A stretch of DNA of 59,943 nt from Cohaesibacter sp. (GCA_025800105.1 JAOXSG010000905.1:1-59943); one strand, 5' to 3'; positions 29,070-38,427 are shown, counted from the first letter of the stretch. Made by a program: numbers and translations. The notes: generated by a model not told the origin, from the sequence alone.

Positions 29070-30239
29070 TCAGTCTGCCAGCTCAACCTCATGCTGGGCC
29101 AAATGCCAGATTTCATGCAGGATAGGATCTGGATCCCCAACCTTGCCTGACCATTTTTTGCAAGACTCTTCCAACAATTTTTCCAATTCAGACGGGATAA
29201 AATCATCCTTGCTGGAATCGTCAATTTCATAGCTGCGTTTCTTCAAATCACCGTCATCACCGGTGCACATGGCCACAACATACTGACCAATGGTAACCCC
29301 AAGGAAAGCACCAGCATAACTATCAGAAGGGAAATGAACCCCGGCAACAGTGCGATTATCCGCAATACGACCCGCCAAGCGGAACATCGCTTCCTGTGCG
29401 CGCATCCAATTATCATTGCCACTCAAAGCCGCAAGCACTGTCGCAACCGCAAAAGCTTCGGTTGAATGACCACTTGGCCATGTGCCATGGGTCGGCGTTT
29501 GAATGCTTGGCTGAACCCGATTGTCAAAAGCAATCGGGCGTGGACAATCAAATTGCATTTTCAACGGATAAGTTACAGAAGAACAGAGCCGCAAAACCGC
29601 GTCAATCAGCTCCAATGTCCATTCGGTGCTATGCGCCTGCAAAGACAGCAAATTCCCAAAGAAAGACGTAATATCACTGATTTGAACCGCAATCTCTTCC
29701 AAGCGATCCAGACGCAAATGCGAGGCATTCATGACCTGATCAAGCTGGGCACGCAATTCCTCAACACTGGGACGATGCAGCGTCAAAGCAGTCTTGCCAA
29801 ACAGTTTGACCTTGCGCGCAGCATTGGAATCCTCATCCCCTTTGTTATGAAGGGAAATTTCCGATCCCATAATGCGATCAACCACATAATTGCGTTCGCG
29901 GCGATCCATGGCAACAAATGCACTCCAGACATCGCGCCCTTGACGAAGGGGCGTGGAGACTTGCGCCTCACCATCCCATGGCAAATGCAAACCATCGCGG
30001 GTGGTAACAAGAGCAACACTTAAGAAAGGAGAACTGGAACTGCCAACATGACTGGACCCATGACCATGGCCACCATGTCCTCCGTGACCACCATGTCCAC
30101 CGTGGCCGCCATGGCCACCATGACCACCGTGGCCACCATGTCCTCCGTGGCCACCATGACCGCCGTGGCCACCATGACCGCCATGGCCGCCATGACCACC
30201 GTGGCCGCCATGTCCTCCCTTACCACCAGAAATAGGCAT
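29070..30239 (-). CDS. PAP2/vanadium-haloperoxidase-like protein with 17 GGH repeats
   Basis: A 389-residue protein. Residues about 8-58 are 17 perfect Gly-Gly-His triplets, followed by HGHGSSHVGSSSS. The rest is a helical PAP2-superfamily domain with all three motifs: K-x6-RP in KMQFDCPRP (near 226), PSGHS (near 255) and R-x5-H-x3-D in RTVAGVHFPSD (near 296-306). These build either an acid-phosphatase site or the vanadate site of haloperoxidases; the surrounding HGTWPSGHSTEAFA looks haloperoxidase-like. There is no signal peptide. AGGAG at 7-base spacing selects ATG 30239; the open frame starts upstream at a TTG. The gene is divergent from the SARP-like regulator (187-base gap). Confidence 0.85.
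   Translation of the reverse strand: MPISGGKGGHGGHGGHGGHGGHGGHGGHGGHGGHGGHGGHGGHGGHGGHGGHGGHGGHGHGSSHVGSSSSPFLSVALVTTRDGLHLPWDGEAQVSTPLRQGRDVWSAFVAMDRRERNYVVDRIMGSEISLHNKGDEDSNAARKVKLFGKTALTLHRPSVEELRAQLDQVMNASHLRLDRLEEIAVQISDITSFFGNLLSLQAHSTEWTLELIDAVLRLCSSVTYPLKMQFDCPRPIAFDNRVQPSIQTPTHGTWPSGHSTEAFAVATVLAALSGNDNWMRAQEAMFRLAGRIADNRTVAGVHFPSDSYAGAFLGVTIGQYVVAMCTGDDGDLKKRSYEIDDSSKDDFIPSELEKLLEESCKKWSGKVGDPDPILHEIWHLAQHEVELAD
30066..30218 (-). repeat. 17 tandem 9-bp units coding (Gly-Gly-His)n
   Basis: Seventeen consecutive 9-base codon triplets each encode Gly-Gly-His; the codons vary (GGT/GGC/GGA, CAT/CAC), so the repeat is selected at protein level and not a recent slippage product alone. 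Length changes would stay in frame. Confidence 0.95.
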
Positions 30240-30426
30240 GCTCTGCTCCTGTCCCAATTGGAAGTTAATGTCCAATTAAACTTTTCTGTTATCGCCCAGA
30301 AGTCAATTTGCGAATGGGCCAAACCGCAAGAAATCACGGAAAATTCACGCTAAACGCATAACGAGCTTTCTTTTTGGACACGTTTTGTGGTTTTATGCTT
30401 TAATGGGATGGGGGCAATAAAAGGCA

Positions 30427-32076
30427 ATGCCAGAGACACTTGCGAAAATTCAACTGTTTGGACCCTTCAAGGTTCTGTTGCACGATGGCAGTGATGTCAC
30501 ACCGCGCAGCGTAAGAGCCTGCGCTCTGCTGGCAATCCTCGCAACCTCCCAAGAGTATGAGCGCTCTCGCCGCTGGCTGGAATGTAATTTATGGAGCGAT
30601 CGCGCCCCAGAACAGGCAAGCGGCAGCCTGCGGCAAGCCCTAATGGCCATCCGAAAAATCTTCAAGGATGGAACAAAACCATTAATCAGCAACCGACAGA
30701 TTGTTGCACTCGCCCCCAACATCTTTGAGATTGCGCGGCCCTTTGATGATCCAGACCAGACTAATCTTGAATTTTTGGAAGGCATGCATATTCAGGATCA
30801 GGCCTTTCAGACTTGGCATAAAGAAATGCAAGCCCATTTCAATGCCGAACGGCAGCTGCATATGGAAGAACAGGGCGACATCCCCCAACGTCTGACAATT
30901 CGCTGCACAGGAACAACAGAGCAAAGCTCAGACCAAAACCAAAACAAAAGCACTGAGGCGCAAGACCAACTTTTGGCCCAACATGCCTCTTATCGGCTTG
31001 GCCAATCCATCATCGATTCCATGGATGCCGACTGCATCATCGCACAATCCGCCTCAACTTGCGTCCCAGCGACACCGCGCAAGGCAGACATTGATCTGAC
31101 CTGCAACCTGATTGACAATGGCGGCGCAAAATTGCTGATGATGAATATTGCCTCTTGCCATAACCAGCAATTGCTCTATTCAGACACCATCAAACTGGAT
31201 GCCACAATCCCGTTCATGGAGGGCATCAATTTTCACCGCCTCGGATTTGACGCCGCAGAATCCGTCATGGAAAAAGCCGCCCGCTCCATGCCAGAAGGCG
31301 ATCCCCGTCGCACTGCCAGACAGCATCAACAGCGCGCCATCCGCGAAATTTTCCATTTTGACCAAACTTCCCTTGCCAGCGCAGACCATAATCTTGATCT
31401 GGCCTATAGTCTGGAGCCAAATCCCGTTTTTTTGGCATGGAAAGCCTTGATCCGCACCATTCAGCTGGTTGAGCGCTTTGATCAGGATACAGAAGCGCTG
31501 AAAATGCAGGCGCAAATTCTGGTCGAACAATGCCTCTATGAAGGAACAAACAATCCTCTTGTGCTGTCCTTGCTGGCTCTGGTGCAAGTGATGATGTTTG
31601 GCGATGAGGATTTTGCCGTAGATCTGGCCACACCAGCCCTTGAAAAGAACCCCTCAAGCGCCTTTGCCCTTCAAGCCATGGCCGCAACCCGTTTGATTGG
31701 CGGCGACAGCAAAAGGGCCTATGACTATTCCCAACAAAGCCATAAAATCGCCCAAGGCTCTGCCTTCCGACATTGGTGGGATCTCTATCATTGCTTGTCT
31801 TGCATCGCCAACAACCAATATGAAGAAGCTTTAAAAATGGCCGAGGCCGCAGCAAGACGCTCCCCGCGTTTCCGGCCTCCTTTGCGGCAATTGATCAGCC
31901 TCTATACCTATTTTGGCCAAACACAAAAGGCCCATGACGCCGCCCATAAATTGCTCTATCTGGAGCCAAGCTTCGATATTGAAGTCTTTATCACCAACAA
32001 AGACTATCCCAACCGGACTTTACGCAATTCAGGCCTTTTGGCACTGGATTATGAACATTTGCGCAATCTGTCATAA
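30427..32076 (+). CDS. SARP-like transcriptional regulator with TPR-type C-terminus
   Basis: A 549-residue protein. Residues about 6-100 form an OmpR/SARP winged-helix region (IQLFGPFKVLLHDG, then LLAILATSQ and ASGSLRQALMAIRK), the arrangement of AfsR/SARP regulators. A central part of uncertain fold (about 170-280) follows, then about 250 residues of helical repeats (for example FALQAMAATRLIGGD and YEEALKMAEAAARR) that look like TPRs. It stands divergently from the His-rich PAP2 gene, 187 bases away, and so is a plausible local regulator. The signal sensed is unknown. Confidence 0.75.
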   Translation: MPETLAKIQLFGPFKVLLHDGSDVTPRSVRACALLAILATSQEYERSRRWLECNLWSDRAPEQASGSLRQALMAIRKIFKDGTKPLISNRQIVALAPNIFEIARPFDDPDQTNLEFLEGMHIQDQAFQTWHKEMQAHFNAERQLHMEEQGDIPQRLTIRCTGTTEQSSDQNQNKSTEAQDQLLAQHASYRLGQSIIDSMDADCIIAQSASTCVPATPRKADIDLTCNLIDNGGAKLLMMNIASCHNQQLLYSDTIKLDATIPFMEGINFHRLGFDAAESVMEKAARSMPEGDPRRTARQHQQRAIREIFHFDQTSLASADHNLDLAYSLEPNPVFLAWKALIRTIQLVERFDQDTEALKMQAQILVEQCLYEGTNNPLVLSLLALVQVMMFGDEDFAVDLATPALEKNPSSAFALQAMAATRLIGGDSKRAYDYSQQSHKIAQGSAFRHWWDLYHCLSCIANNQYEEALKMAEAAARRSPRFRPPLRQLISLYTYFGQTQKAHDAAHKLLYLEPSFDIEVFITNKDYPNRTLRNSGLLALDYEHLRNLS

Positions 32077-32104
32077 AAGCGGCAAAGCAAAATCCGAACA
32101 AAAA

Positions 32105-32923
32105 TCACTGTCCGCGCAAGGCTCTATCCATATCATCAAGGATTTTGCGCTTATGGGAAAAGCCCTCAAGCCGCACCCGCTCTTGCCAAAGACGATAGGA
32201 TTCTTCCACAAAGTCCAAATGCACAAGCGCCGCCCGCTCCGCCGCCTCTGCATCCCCGTCAAGGATAGCGCTGGCCAAGGCAATATGCTGCTCCAGCAAC
32301 GTTTTGCCAGAGCCATCAATGGTTCGCAAAAAATCCCGGTTATAAAAAACGCCCTGCCGGGTCAGATCATAAATGGACGCCATCATATGAATGAGGGTGG
32401 TATTCTGACTGGCATCAACAATGGCAGAATGCAAATTCATATCCGCCTCGCGTGAGGCCTCTATATCATCCTCTTCCCAACTGGTACGCATATCATCCAA
32501 AATACGTCTCAGACGACTTTTGTCATGCTCGGTTGCCCGTTTGGCTGCCAATCTTGCGGCAAAAGCTTCCTGCGCCTTGCGATATTCCAGATAATCATAA
32601 AATGCCGCACCATGGCGAGAATACAGCGCCAGCAAGGCAGGCGACATGGCCCGGCCTGTCAAACGCGACACAAACGCCCCTTCCCCATGGCGCACTGTGA
32701 TCAGACCATTATTTTCCAACCGCTGCAACGCTTCGCGGATTTTGGGACGGGAGACTTTGATCTGGTCAGCCAAATCCCGTTCCGATGGCAACCGCCGCCC
32801 TTCCTTGAGCACACCATTGACAATCAGAATTTCAATCTGATCGACCACAGCATCAGCCACACTTTCATGGGCAACAGGTTCGAAAGGGCTTGGCGACAGG
32901 GACAGATCAGAAGGCATTTTCAA
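32105..32923 (-). CDS. GntR family regulator, FadR subfamily
   Basis: A 272-residue repressor with an N-terminal winged helix (LPSERDLADQIKVSRPKIREAL, read around residues 42-65) and an all-helical FCD ligand domain with metal-binding residues expected in the DMNLHSAIV and later LEQHIALASAI stretches. FadR-type members next to lactate genes (LldR, PdhR relatives) answer to lactate or pyruvate. It is divergent from the TRAP transporter and D-lactate dehydrogenase genes and probably controls them through the palindrome upstream of dctP. It is convergent with the SARP-like gene, 28 bases apart. Confidence 0.88.
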   Translation of the reverse strand: MKMPSDLSLSPSPFEPVAHESVADAVVDQIEILIVNGVLKEGRRLPSERDLADQIKVSRPKIREALQRLENNGLITVRHGEGAFVSRLTGRAMSPALLALYSRHGAAFYDYLEYRKAQEAFAARLAAKRATEHDKSRLRRILDDMRTSWEEDDIEASREADMNLHSAIVDASQNTTLIHMMASIYDLTRQGVFYNRDFLRTIDGSGKTLLEQHIALASAILDGDAEAAERAALVHLDFVEESYRLWQERVRLEGFSHKRKILDDMDRALRGQ

Positions 32924-33186
32924 AGGTCTTTCAGTGACTATTACGCACCAACTCTAGCCGGATTATCCAAGATTGCAAATTCGAAATCACCATTTTCCTA
33001 GCCTTTGGTAGAGAAAAAGAACCATAAGCGCCAAAAAATAACGGTACATAAGACGCAAGACGCGAAAACCAAAGAAGATAGATAAAATCATGAATAACAA
33101 TAATTTATTCAATCCAAATTTTATAACAAAGACCTCAAGATAAAAATTAGCAAAGGCAAATTTGGCCAAAGTGGTAAAATTAATTA

Positions 33187-33219
33187 TTGACTTATATATG
33201 ATGGTAAAGTTTATTTACC
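33187..33219 (+). promoter_or_regulatory. Promoter and operator-like palindrome before the TRAP operon
   Basis: TTGACT (33187-33192) is a good -35. About 17 bases on, the -10 region coincides with a perfect palindrome GGTAAA-GTTTA-TTTACC (33203-33219), shaped like FadR/GntR operators (GGT...ACC). An extra GGTAAA half-site is at 33173. The rest of 32924-33301 shows only AT-rich sequence. Confidence 0.55.
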
Positions 33220-33301
33220 TCGCAAGGATTGATGCTTCAATACCTTACGCCATAGCCACATCATGGCTTTGAAATCGACCAGATCTTTGGGAGGAAGACT
33301 G

Positions 33302-34363
33302 ATGAAAAAATCATTCGCAGCGCTGGCGCTTGCCGCAACCATGCTCACCGCTCCACTCGCAACCAGCGCAGTGGCAGCAGACAAATTGCTCTTGAAAACA
33401 CCCATTGCCTTTTCAACATCTCTGCCCGGCCTCGGCTCTCCAATTCCAAGAGTTGCAAAACAACTCAGCCTGATGTCTGGCGGCAGCCTAAAAATGAAGG
33501 TCTATGAGCCCGGCAAACTGGTGCCAGCATTTGAAATTCTCGATGCAGTCTCATCTGGCAAAATCAATTCCGGCTACACAACGGCTGGCTATTGGGCAGG
33601 CAAAATTCCAGCCGCTCCCCTCTTCTCCGCCGTGCCATTTGGCCCCGAAGCTGGTGAATATCTCGCATGGCTCTATTATGGCAATGGCTTATCCCTCTAT
33701 CAGGAAATGTATGATCAGGCAGGTTTTAACGTCAAAGTCTTGCCTTGCGCCATCATCGCACCAGAAACCTCTGGCTGGTTCGCCAAGGAAATCAATAAGG
33801 TTGAAGATCTGGAAGGCCTGAAAATGCGCTTCTTCGGTCTGGGCGGCAAGGTCATGCAAAAGCTAGGCGTTGCAACCTCCCTATTGCCCGGCGGCGAAAT
33901 TTTCCCGGCTCTGGAAAAAGGCGCCATTGACGCCACCGAATTTTCCATGCCCGCCATTGATGCCCGCCTTGGCTTCCACAAATTGGTAAAATTCAACTAT
34001 TTCCCCGGCTGGCACCAACAGGCAACCGTCTTTGAATTGCTGATCAACAAAGATGTCTGGAACAAGGCCTCAGACCAGCACAAAGCCATCATCGACAATG
34101 CCTGTAAAGCCTCCATGACCGACAGCTTTGCCGAAGGCGAAGCCATTCAGCATGATGCGCTGCTGGACAATATCAACAACAATGGCGTCACCATCAAAAA
34201 GTGGAATGACGACATGTTGGCCACCTTCCGCAAAACATGGGACGAAGTCGCCAAAGAAGAAGCAGGCAAGGACAAATTCTTTGCCAAGGTTCTGGGCGAC
34301 ATGCAATCCTTCCGCGACGGCTATGCCATCTGGAAAGAAAATGCCTTCCTGCCCCGCAAATAA
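33302..34363 (+). CDS. dctP: TRAP transporter substrate-binding protein
   Basis: A 353-residue periplasmic protein with a signal peptide (residues 1-24, ending AVAA). It belongs to the DctP family variant that binds alpha-keto or hydroxy acids (TakP-like): signatures include PGKLVPAFEILDAVSSGKIN and LKMRFFGLGG with a carboxylate-binding Arg, and the GAIDATEFSMP loop. ATG 33302 has GGGAGGAA upstream; the in-frame ATG at 33263 does not. A lactate-type ligand is inferred from the D-lactate dehydrogenase gene downstream. Confidence 0.9.
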   Translation: MKKSFAALALAATMLTAPLATSAVAADKLLLKTPIAFSTSLPGLGSPIPRVAKQLSLMSGGSLKMKVYEPGKLVPAFEILDAVSSGKINSGYTTAGYWAGKIPAAPLFSAVPFGPEAGEYLAWLYYGNGLSLYQEMYDQAGFNVKVLPCAIIAPETSGWFAKEINKVEDLEGLKMRFFGLGGKVMQKLGVATSLLPGGEIFPALEKGAIDATEFSMPAIDARLGFHKLVKFNYFPGWHQQATVFELLINKDVWNKASDQHKAIIDNACKASMTDSFAEGEAIQHDALLDNINNNGVTIKKWNDDMLATFRKTWDEVAKEEAGKDKFFAKVLGDMQSFRDGYAIWKENAFLPRK

Positions 34364-34382
34364 AGGATAAGGCATCTGATAA

Positions 34383-34413
34383 GGGGCGGTGGCCAAGCAC
34401 CGCCCCTTTTTTT
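34383..34413 (+). terminator. Intercistronic hairpin after dctP
   Basis: An 8-bp GC-rich stem (GGGGCGGT / ACCGCCCC) with a T7 tract lies between dctP and the membrane-subunit gene. It likely acts as a leaky terminator giving an excess of the binding protein over the membrane protein. Confidence 0.8.
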
Positions 34414-34486
34414 CATTGATAAATAAGATCTGCAAAAACGCCCCATATCTGCCAAAATGGCCCAAAGGTCTGGTGAGGAGATCAAG

Positions 34487-36553
34487 ATGGCTGACAAATT
34501 CCCTCAAACGGATGATCCGATCGAACTTTACGAGACCATCCTCGAACATGAAGATCAGGACAAACAAGCCATAGCCGTTGGCATTGACAAGGCCATCAAA
34601 GGCATTGGCCATATCGTCATGTGGGCCAATCTCCTGCTGATCGCAGCCATTGTGTCACAAGTCACAATGCGCTATCTGCTCAACCAGAATTATCCCAAAC
34701 TGGACGAAATCCAGTGGCATTTCTATGGTCTGGTGACCATGATCGGCATATCCTATGCCCTTGTCACAGACAGCCATGTGCGGGTGGATCTGCTCCATAT
34801 TCAACTGAGCGAACGGGCAAGACGCATCATCGAGGTCATTGGCATCCTCACCCTTTTGGCCCCTTTCATCTATCTTATGGTCGATCAGGGCTATGACTAT
34901 TTCTCGGAAAGCCTGCGCGTTAACGAGCGCTCCAACAGCCCCATTGGCCTGCCCGCCCGCTGGGCTTTCAAAGCCATCATCCCAATCAGCTTTGTCTTGC
35001 TGGGCCTTGCCGCCCTTGCCCGCCTGATCCACGATGCCCATGCCTTGTTTGTCGATGCCCCTGAAGAGCGCGAAGGCGCAGACCTGCGCCTCATCCTCTG
35101 GGCCTTGATCGGCTTTGCCGTGGTCGCAGTGGCCCTGACCTTCCTCGTCCATACCACCGAGGAAAAGCTGGTCATTGCCATGTTCCTGACCTTCGTTGCC
35201 CTGCTCTTTACCGGCTTTCCGGTGGCTTGGACATTGGCAGGCGTTGGCGTCGCCTTTTGCGGCGTGGCCTATCTCTTTGACAATGGCTTTATGAATTGGA
35301 CCGGACTGGAAGAAACCCTCACCGGCCTTGATTATCTCAGCCTTGGTGCCGTGGTAAACCGCGTCTATGCCACCATGTCCAATGCCGTGCTCGTCGCTTT
35401 GCCCATGTTCATCTTCATGGGGCTGATGCTGGACGAATCGGGCGTCGCTGAAAAATTGATGACCTCCATGCAACGCCTCTTTGGCACCGTGCGCGGCGGT
35501 CTTGCCATCACCGTTACCATGATTGGCATCATTCTGGCCGCCTCCACCGGTATCATTGGTGCCTCTGTGGTGCTGTTGGGCGTCTTGTCCCTGCCTTCCA
35601 TGATGCAACAAAAATATGCCCCCACCCTTGCCGCAGGCGTGGTTAGCGCCTCTGGCACTTTGGGCATTCTCATTCCGCCTTCCATCATGCTGGTCATCAT
35701 GGCAGACCAAATGGCCCTCTCCGTGGGTGATCTGTTCATGGCCGCAGTCTTTCCCGGCATTCTGATCGGCGTGCTATATCTGAGCTATATTTTCATCCTC
35801 TCACTGGTCAAACGCGATGTCGCCCCTGTGCCAGAAGGCGCAAAGCGCCCGGACTGGTCCGCCATCAAGGATGTCGCGATTGCGGTGCTGCCAACCCTTG
35901 CGCTGATTTTGGCCGTCCTTGGCTCCATCTTTGCAGGCCTCACCACCCCGACCGAGGCCTCTGGCATCGGCGCGATTGGCGCAACCCTGCTGGCTTTGGG
36001 CTATCGCCGCCTGACAGTGCGCAAATTGGTCAATGTGCTGAAATCCACCTTCAACACCACCGCCTATATTTTTGCCATCTTCCTTGGCGCCACCATCTTC
36101 TCCTATGTGCTGCGAGAGCTGGGGGGCGACGCGCTGATCGAAGATATGATTGCCGGTGCGGGCCTTGATGCCACAGGCACCGTGCTGATCATCCTTTTCA
36201 TCGTCTTCTTGCTGGGTTTTGTGCTCGACTGGATCGAAATCACCCTGATCGTGCTGCCTTTGATGCGCCCCATCGTCAATGGTCTGGGGCTGGACATTCC
36301 CGGCTTTGGCGTGGTGGATGAGCCTGCCCTCATCTGGTTTGTCATTCTGGTGGCTGTCACCTTGCAAACCTCTTTCCTGACGCCACCGGTCGGCTTTGCG
36401 CTCTTTTACCTAAAAGGCGTCTGTCCGCCGCAAATCAAGCTCACAGACATTTACAAAGGCATCATCCCCTTCGTGCTCTTGCAGCTTTTGGGCCTTGCCT
36501 TTGTCTTTCTCTGGCCAGAACTTGCAACCTGGCTCCCCTCGGTCGCCTATTAG
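34487..36553 (+). CDS. dctM: TRAP transporter fused small and large permease (DctQM)
   Basis: A 688-residue inner-membrane protein. Residues about 30-215 form the four-span DctQ part; residues about 220-688 form the DctM part with around 12 spans, including the typical GASVVLLGVLSLPSMM and SGTLGILIPPSI stretches. It uses the sodium gradient and works with the upstream periplasmic protein. ATG 34487 is preceded by GAGGAG, while the in-frame ATG at 34457 is not. Fused QM proteins are common in the TRAP-T subfamily of alpha-keto/hydroxy-acid transporters. Confidence 0.92.
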   Translation: MADKFPQTDDPIELYETILEHEDQDKQAIAVGIDKAIKGIGHIVMWANLLLIAAIVSQVTMRYLLNQNYPKLDEIQWHFYGLVTMIGISYALVTDSHVRVDLLHIQLSERARRIIEVIGILTLLAPFIYLMVDQGYDYFSESLRVNERSNSPIGLPARWAFKAIIPISFVLLGLAALARLIHDAHALFVDAPEEREGADLRLILWALIGFAVVAVALTFLVHTTEEKLVIAMFLTFVALLFTGFPVAWTLAGVGVAFCGVAYLFDNGFMNWTGLEETLTGLDYLSLGAVVNRVYATMSNAVLVALPMFIFMGLMLDESGVAEKLMTSMQRLFGTVRGGLAITVTMIGIILAASTGIIGASVVLLGVLSLPSMMQQKYAPTLAAGVVSASGTLGILIPPSIMLVIMADQMALSVGDLFMAAVFPGILIGVLYLSYIFILSLVKRDVAPVPEGAKRPDWSAIKDVAIAVLPTLALILAVLGSIFAGLTTPTEASGIGAIGATLLALGYRRLTVRKLVNVLKSTFNTTAYIFAIFLGATIFSYVLRELGGDALIEDMIAGAGLDATGTVLIILFIVFLLGFVLDWIEITLIVLPLMRPIVNGLGLDIPGFGVVDEPALIWFVILVAVTLQTSFLTPPVGFALFYLKGVCPPQIKLTDIYKGIIPFVLLQLLGLAFVFLWPELATWLPSVAY

Positions 36554-36577
36554 ACCCTTCAAAAACGGAAAAAAGAC

Positions 36578-38260
36578 ATGGCCCATACAGACCTGATCCA
36601 GACTTTCAAGGACATTGTCGGTACGCGCCATGTCTTGACCAGCGAGCGGCAAACCGAACCCTTTCGCAAAGGCTTTCGCTCTGGCGAAGGCGACGTGCTG
36701 GCCGTGGTCCAACCCGCCACTTTGCTGCAACAATGGCAGATCCTCAAAGCCTGCGTCACCGCTGATGTGATTGTCATCATGCAGGCCGCCAATACCGGCC
36801 TCACCGAAGGCTCCACCCCAAAGGGAAGTTATGACCGCGAGGTAGTGTTGATCAATACCCGCCGCATGGATGCCATTCAAACACTGGATGAGGGCAAACA
36901 GGTCATCTCCTTTCCCGGTGCCACCCTGTTCGCGCTGGAAAAACGCCTCGCCCCTTTGGGACGCGAACCTCATTCGGTCATCGGCTCCTCCTGCATTGGT
37001 GCCTCAATCATTGGCGGTGTTTGCAACAATTCCGGCGGCTCACTGGTTGAGCGCGGCCCCTCTTACACCGAGCTGTCACTCTTTGCCCGCATCACCAAAG
37101 ACGGGCAACTGGAGCTGGTCAACCATCTGGGCATTGAGCTTGGCGACAACGCAGAAGAAATCCTCACCCGACTGGAAAATGGTGACTATAGCCAAAGCGA
37201 TATCGAAGCCACCAACCGCAAAGCCTCTGACAGCGATTATGAGGGCCGGGTGCGCGATGTCGATGCCGACAGCCCCGCCCGCTTCAATGCCGACAAACGC
37301 CGCTTATATGAATCCGCCGGATGCGCGGGCAAGCTAGCCGTCTTTGCTGTGCGCCTCGATACCTATCCCAAAAACAAGCAAGAGCAGGTCTTTTACATCG
37401 GCACCAACGATCCCGCCGATCTCACCCAATTGCGCCGCCATATCCTGTCCAGCTTTCAAACCTTGCCCGTCTCAGCCGAATATATGCATCAGGACTGCTA
37501 TGACCTGACCCAAAAATATGGCAAAGACACCATCGTCATGATTGACAAACTGGGCACCGACCGCCTGCCAATCTTCTTTGCCCTCAAAGGCAAAATCGAT
37601 GCTTATTTGAACAAAATACCCGCCCTGTCCAACCTGACAGACCACGTAATGCAACTGGTATCCAGCCTGTGGCCGCAAATCCTGCCCAAAAAAATGCAGG
37701 ATTTTCGCAAGCGCTACAGCCATCATTTGATTCTCAAAGCCCGTGATGAAGGCATAGAGGAAGCCCGCAGCTATTTCGAAAACTTCTTTGCCGACAAAGA
37801 CGGCGACTTTTTTGCCTGTACAGCCCGCGAGGGCAAAATAGCAGGGCTGCATCGCTTTGCCGCCGCCGGGGCTGCGGTGCGCTATATGGCACTGAACGAA
37901 CAAAAGGTCGAAGGCATTCTCGCCCTTGACATTGCCCTGCGCCGCAATGATCGCGACTGGCTGGAACAACTCCCCCAAGAGCTGAACAACCAGCTTATCA
38001 GCCGCCTATATTACGGCCATTTCCTTTGCCATGTGCTTCATCAGGATTATATCGTCAAAAAAGGTGTCGATCTGGCAGAACTGAAAGCCAAAATGCTCAA
38101 AATTCTCGATGAGCGCGGCGCAGAATATCCAGCCGAACATAATGTCGGCCATCTCTATAAGGCAAAGCCCGATCTTGCCAATTTCTACAAGGATATCGAC
38201 CCCACCAATTCCCTCAATCCCGGCCTTGGCAAATTATCGCGCAAGAAATTTTATCGCTAA
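36578..38260 (+). CDS. dld: Quinone-dependent D-lactate dehydrogenase
   Basis: A 560-residue membrane-associated flavoenzyme oxidising D-lactate to pyruvate and feeding electrons to quinone. The N-terminal FAD-binding (PCMH) domain shows NTGLTEGSTP and VIGSSCIGASIIGGVCNNSGG; the C-terminal half is the Dld-type lactate domain with LPELTEYSHHLIL-like KRYSHHLILKA and the metal region HNVGHLYKA. Length matches E. coli Dld. It lies 24 bases after the TRAP permease, so uptake and oxidation of lactate are likely co-expressed under the FadR-type regulator. Confidence 0.93.
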   Translation: MAHTDLIQTFKDIVGTRHVLTSERQTEPFRKGFRSGEGDVLAVVQPATLLQQWQILKACVTADVIVIMQAANTGLTEGSTPKGSYDREVVLINTRRMDAIQTLDEGKQVISFPGATLFALEKRLAPLGREPHSVIGSSCIGASIIGGVCNNSGGSLVERGPSYTELSLFARITKDGQLELVNHLGIELGDNAEEILTRLENGDYSQSDIEATNRKASDSDYEGRVRDVDADSPARFNADKRRLYESAGCAGKLAVFAVRLDTYPKNKQEQVFYIGTNDPADLTQLRRHILSSFQTLPVSAEYMHQDCYDLTQKYGKDTIVMIDKLGTDRLPIFFALKGKIDAYLNKIPALSNLTDHVMQLVSSLWPQILPKKMQDFRKRYSHHLILKARDEGIEEARSYFENFFADKDGDFFACTAREGKIAGLHRFAAAGAAVRYMALNEQKVEGILALDIALRRNDRDWLEQLPQELNNQLISRLYYGHFLCHVLHQDYIVKKGVDLAELKAKMLKILDERGAEYPAEHNVGHLYKAKPDLANFYKDIDPTNSLNPGLGKLSRKKFYR

Positions 38261-38261
38261 A

Positions 38262-38305
38262 GCATATTCCCAAAACCTGAGCATGGTTTTCGGATAAAAC
38301 TCAGA
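38262..38305. repeat. Dispersed palindromic element, copy A (partial)
   Basis: AGCATATTCCCAAAACCTGAGC and following bases resemble 58173-58218 (AGCATATTCT-CC-AAAAACCTGTGC). A short inverted repeat (AAAACC/GGTTTT) lies inside. It looks like one of the small intergenic palindromes common in rhizobial genomes; no database match was made. Confidence 0.5.
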
Positions 38306-38427
38306 AATTTCGCACATTTGCAACTTTTGTACAGGCATGCACCTTCATCCACTGATTGGATAAAATCCCGCCTGCGTTGCTTGCCACCGCTCCCACAATC
38401 TGGCACACTTTAGTTGCACACGTGTAA

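Noticed and set aside
30066-30218. Could the tandem repeat be a CRISPR array?
   Set aside because: Units are 9 bp with no spacers and code continuously for Gly-Gly-His.
30048-30353. Open frame of Met-Thr-rich repeats opposite the GGH gene
   Set aside because: It is the antisense reading of the GGH codons; the GGH frame has a ribosome site and a conserved domain downstream.
32987-33169. 60-residue hydrophobic open frame upstream of dctP
   Set aside because: Lies in AT-rich promoter DNA, has no ribosome site, and composition explains the hydrophobic residues.
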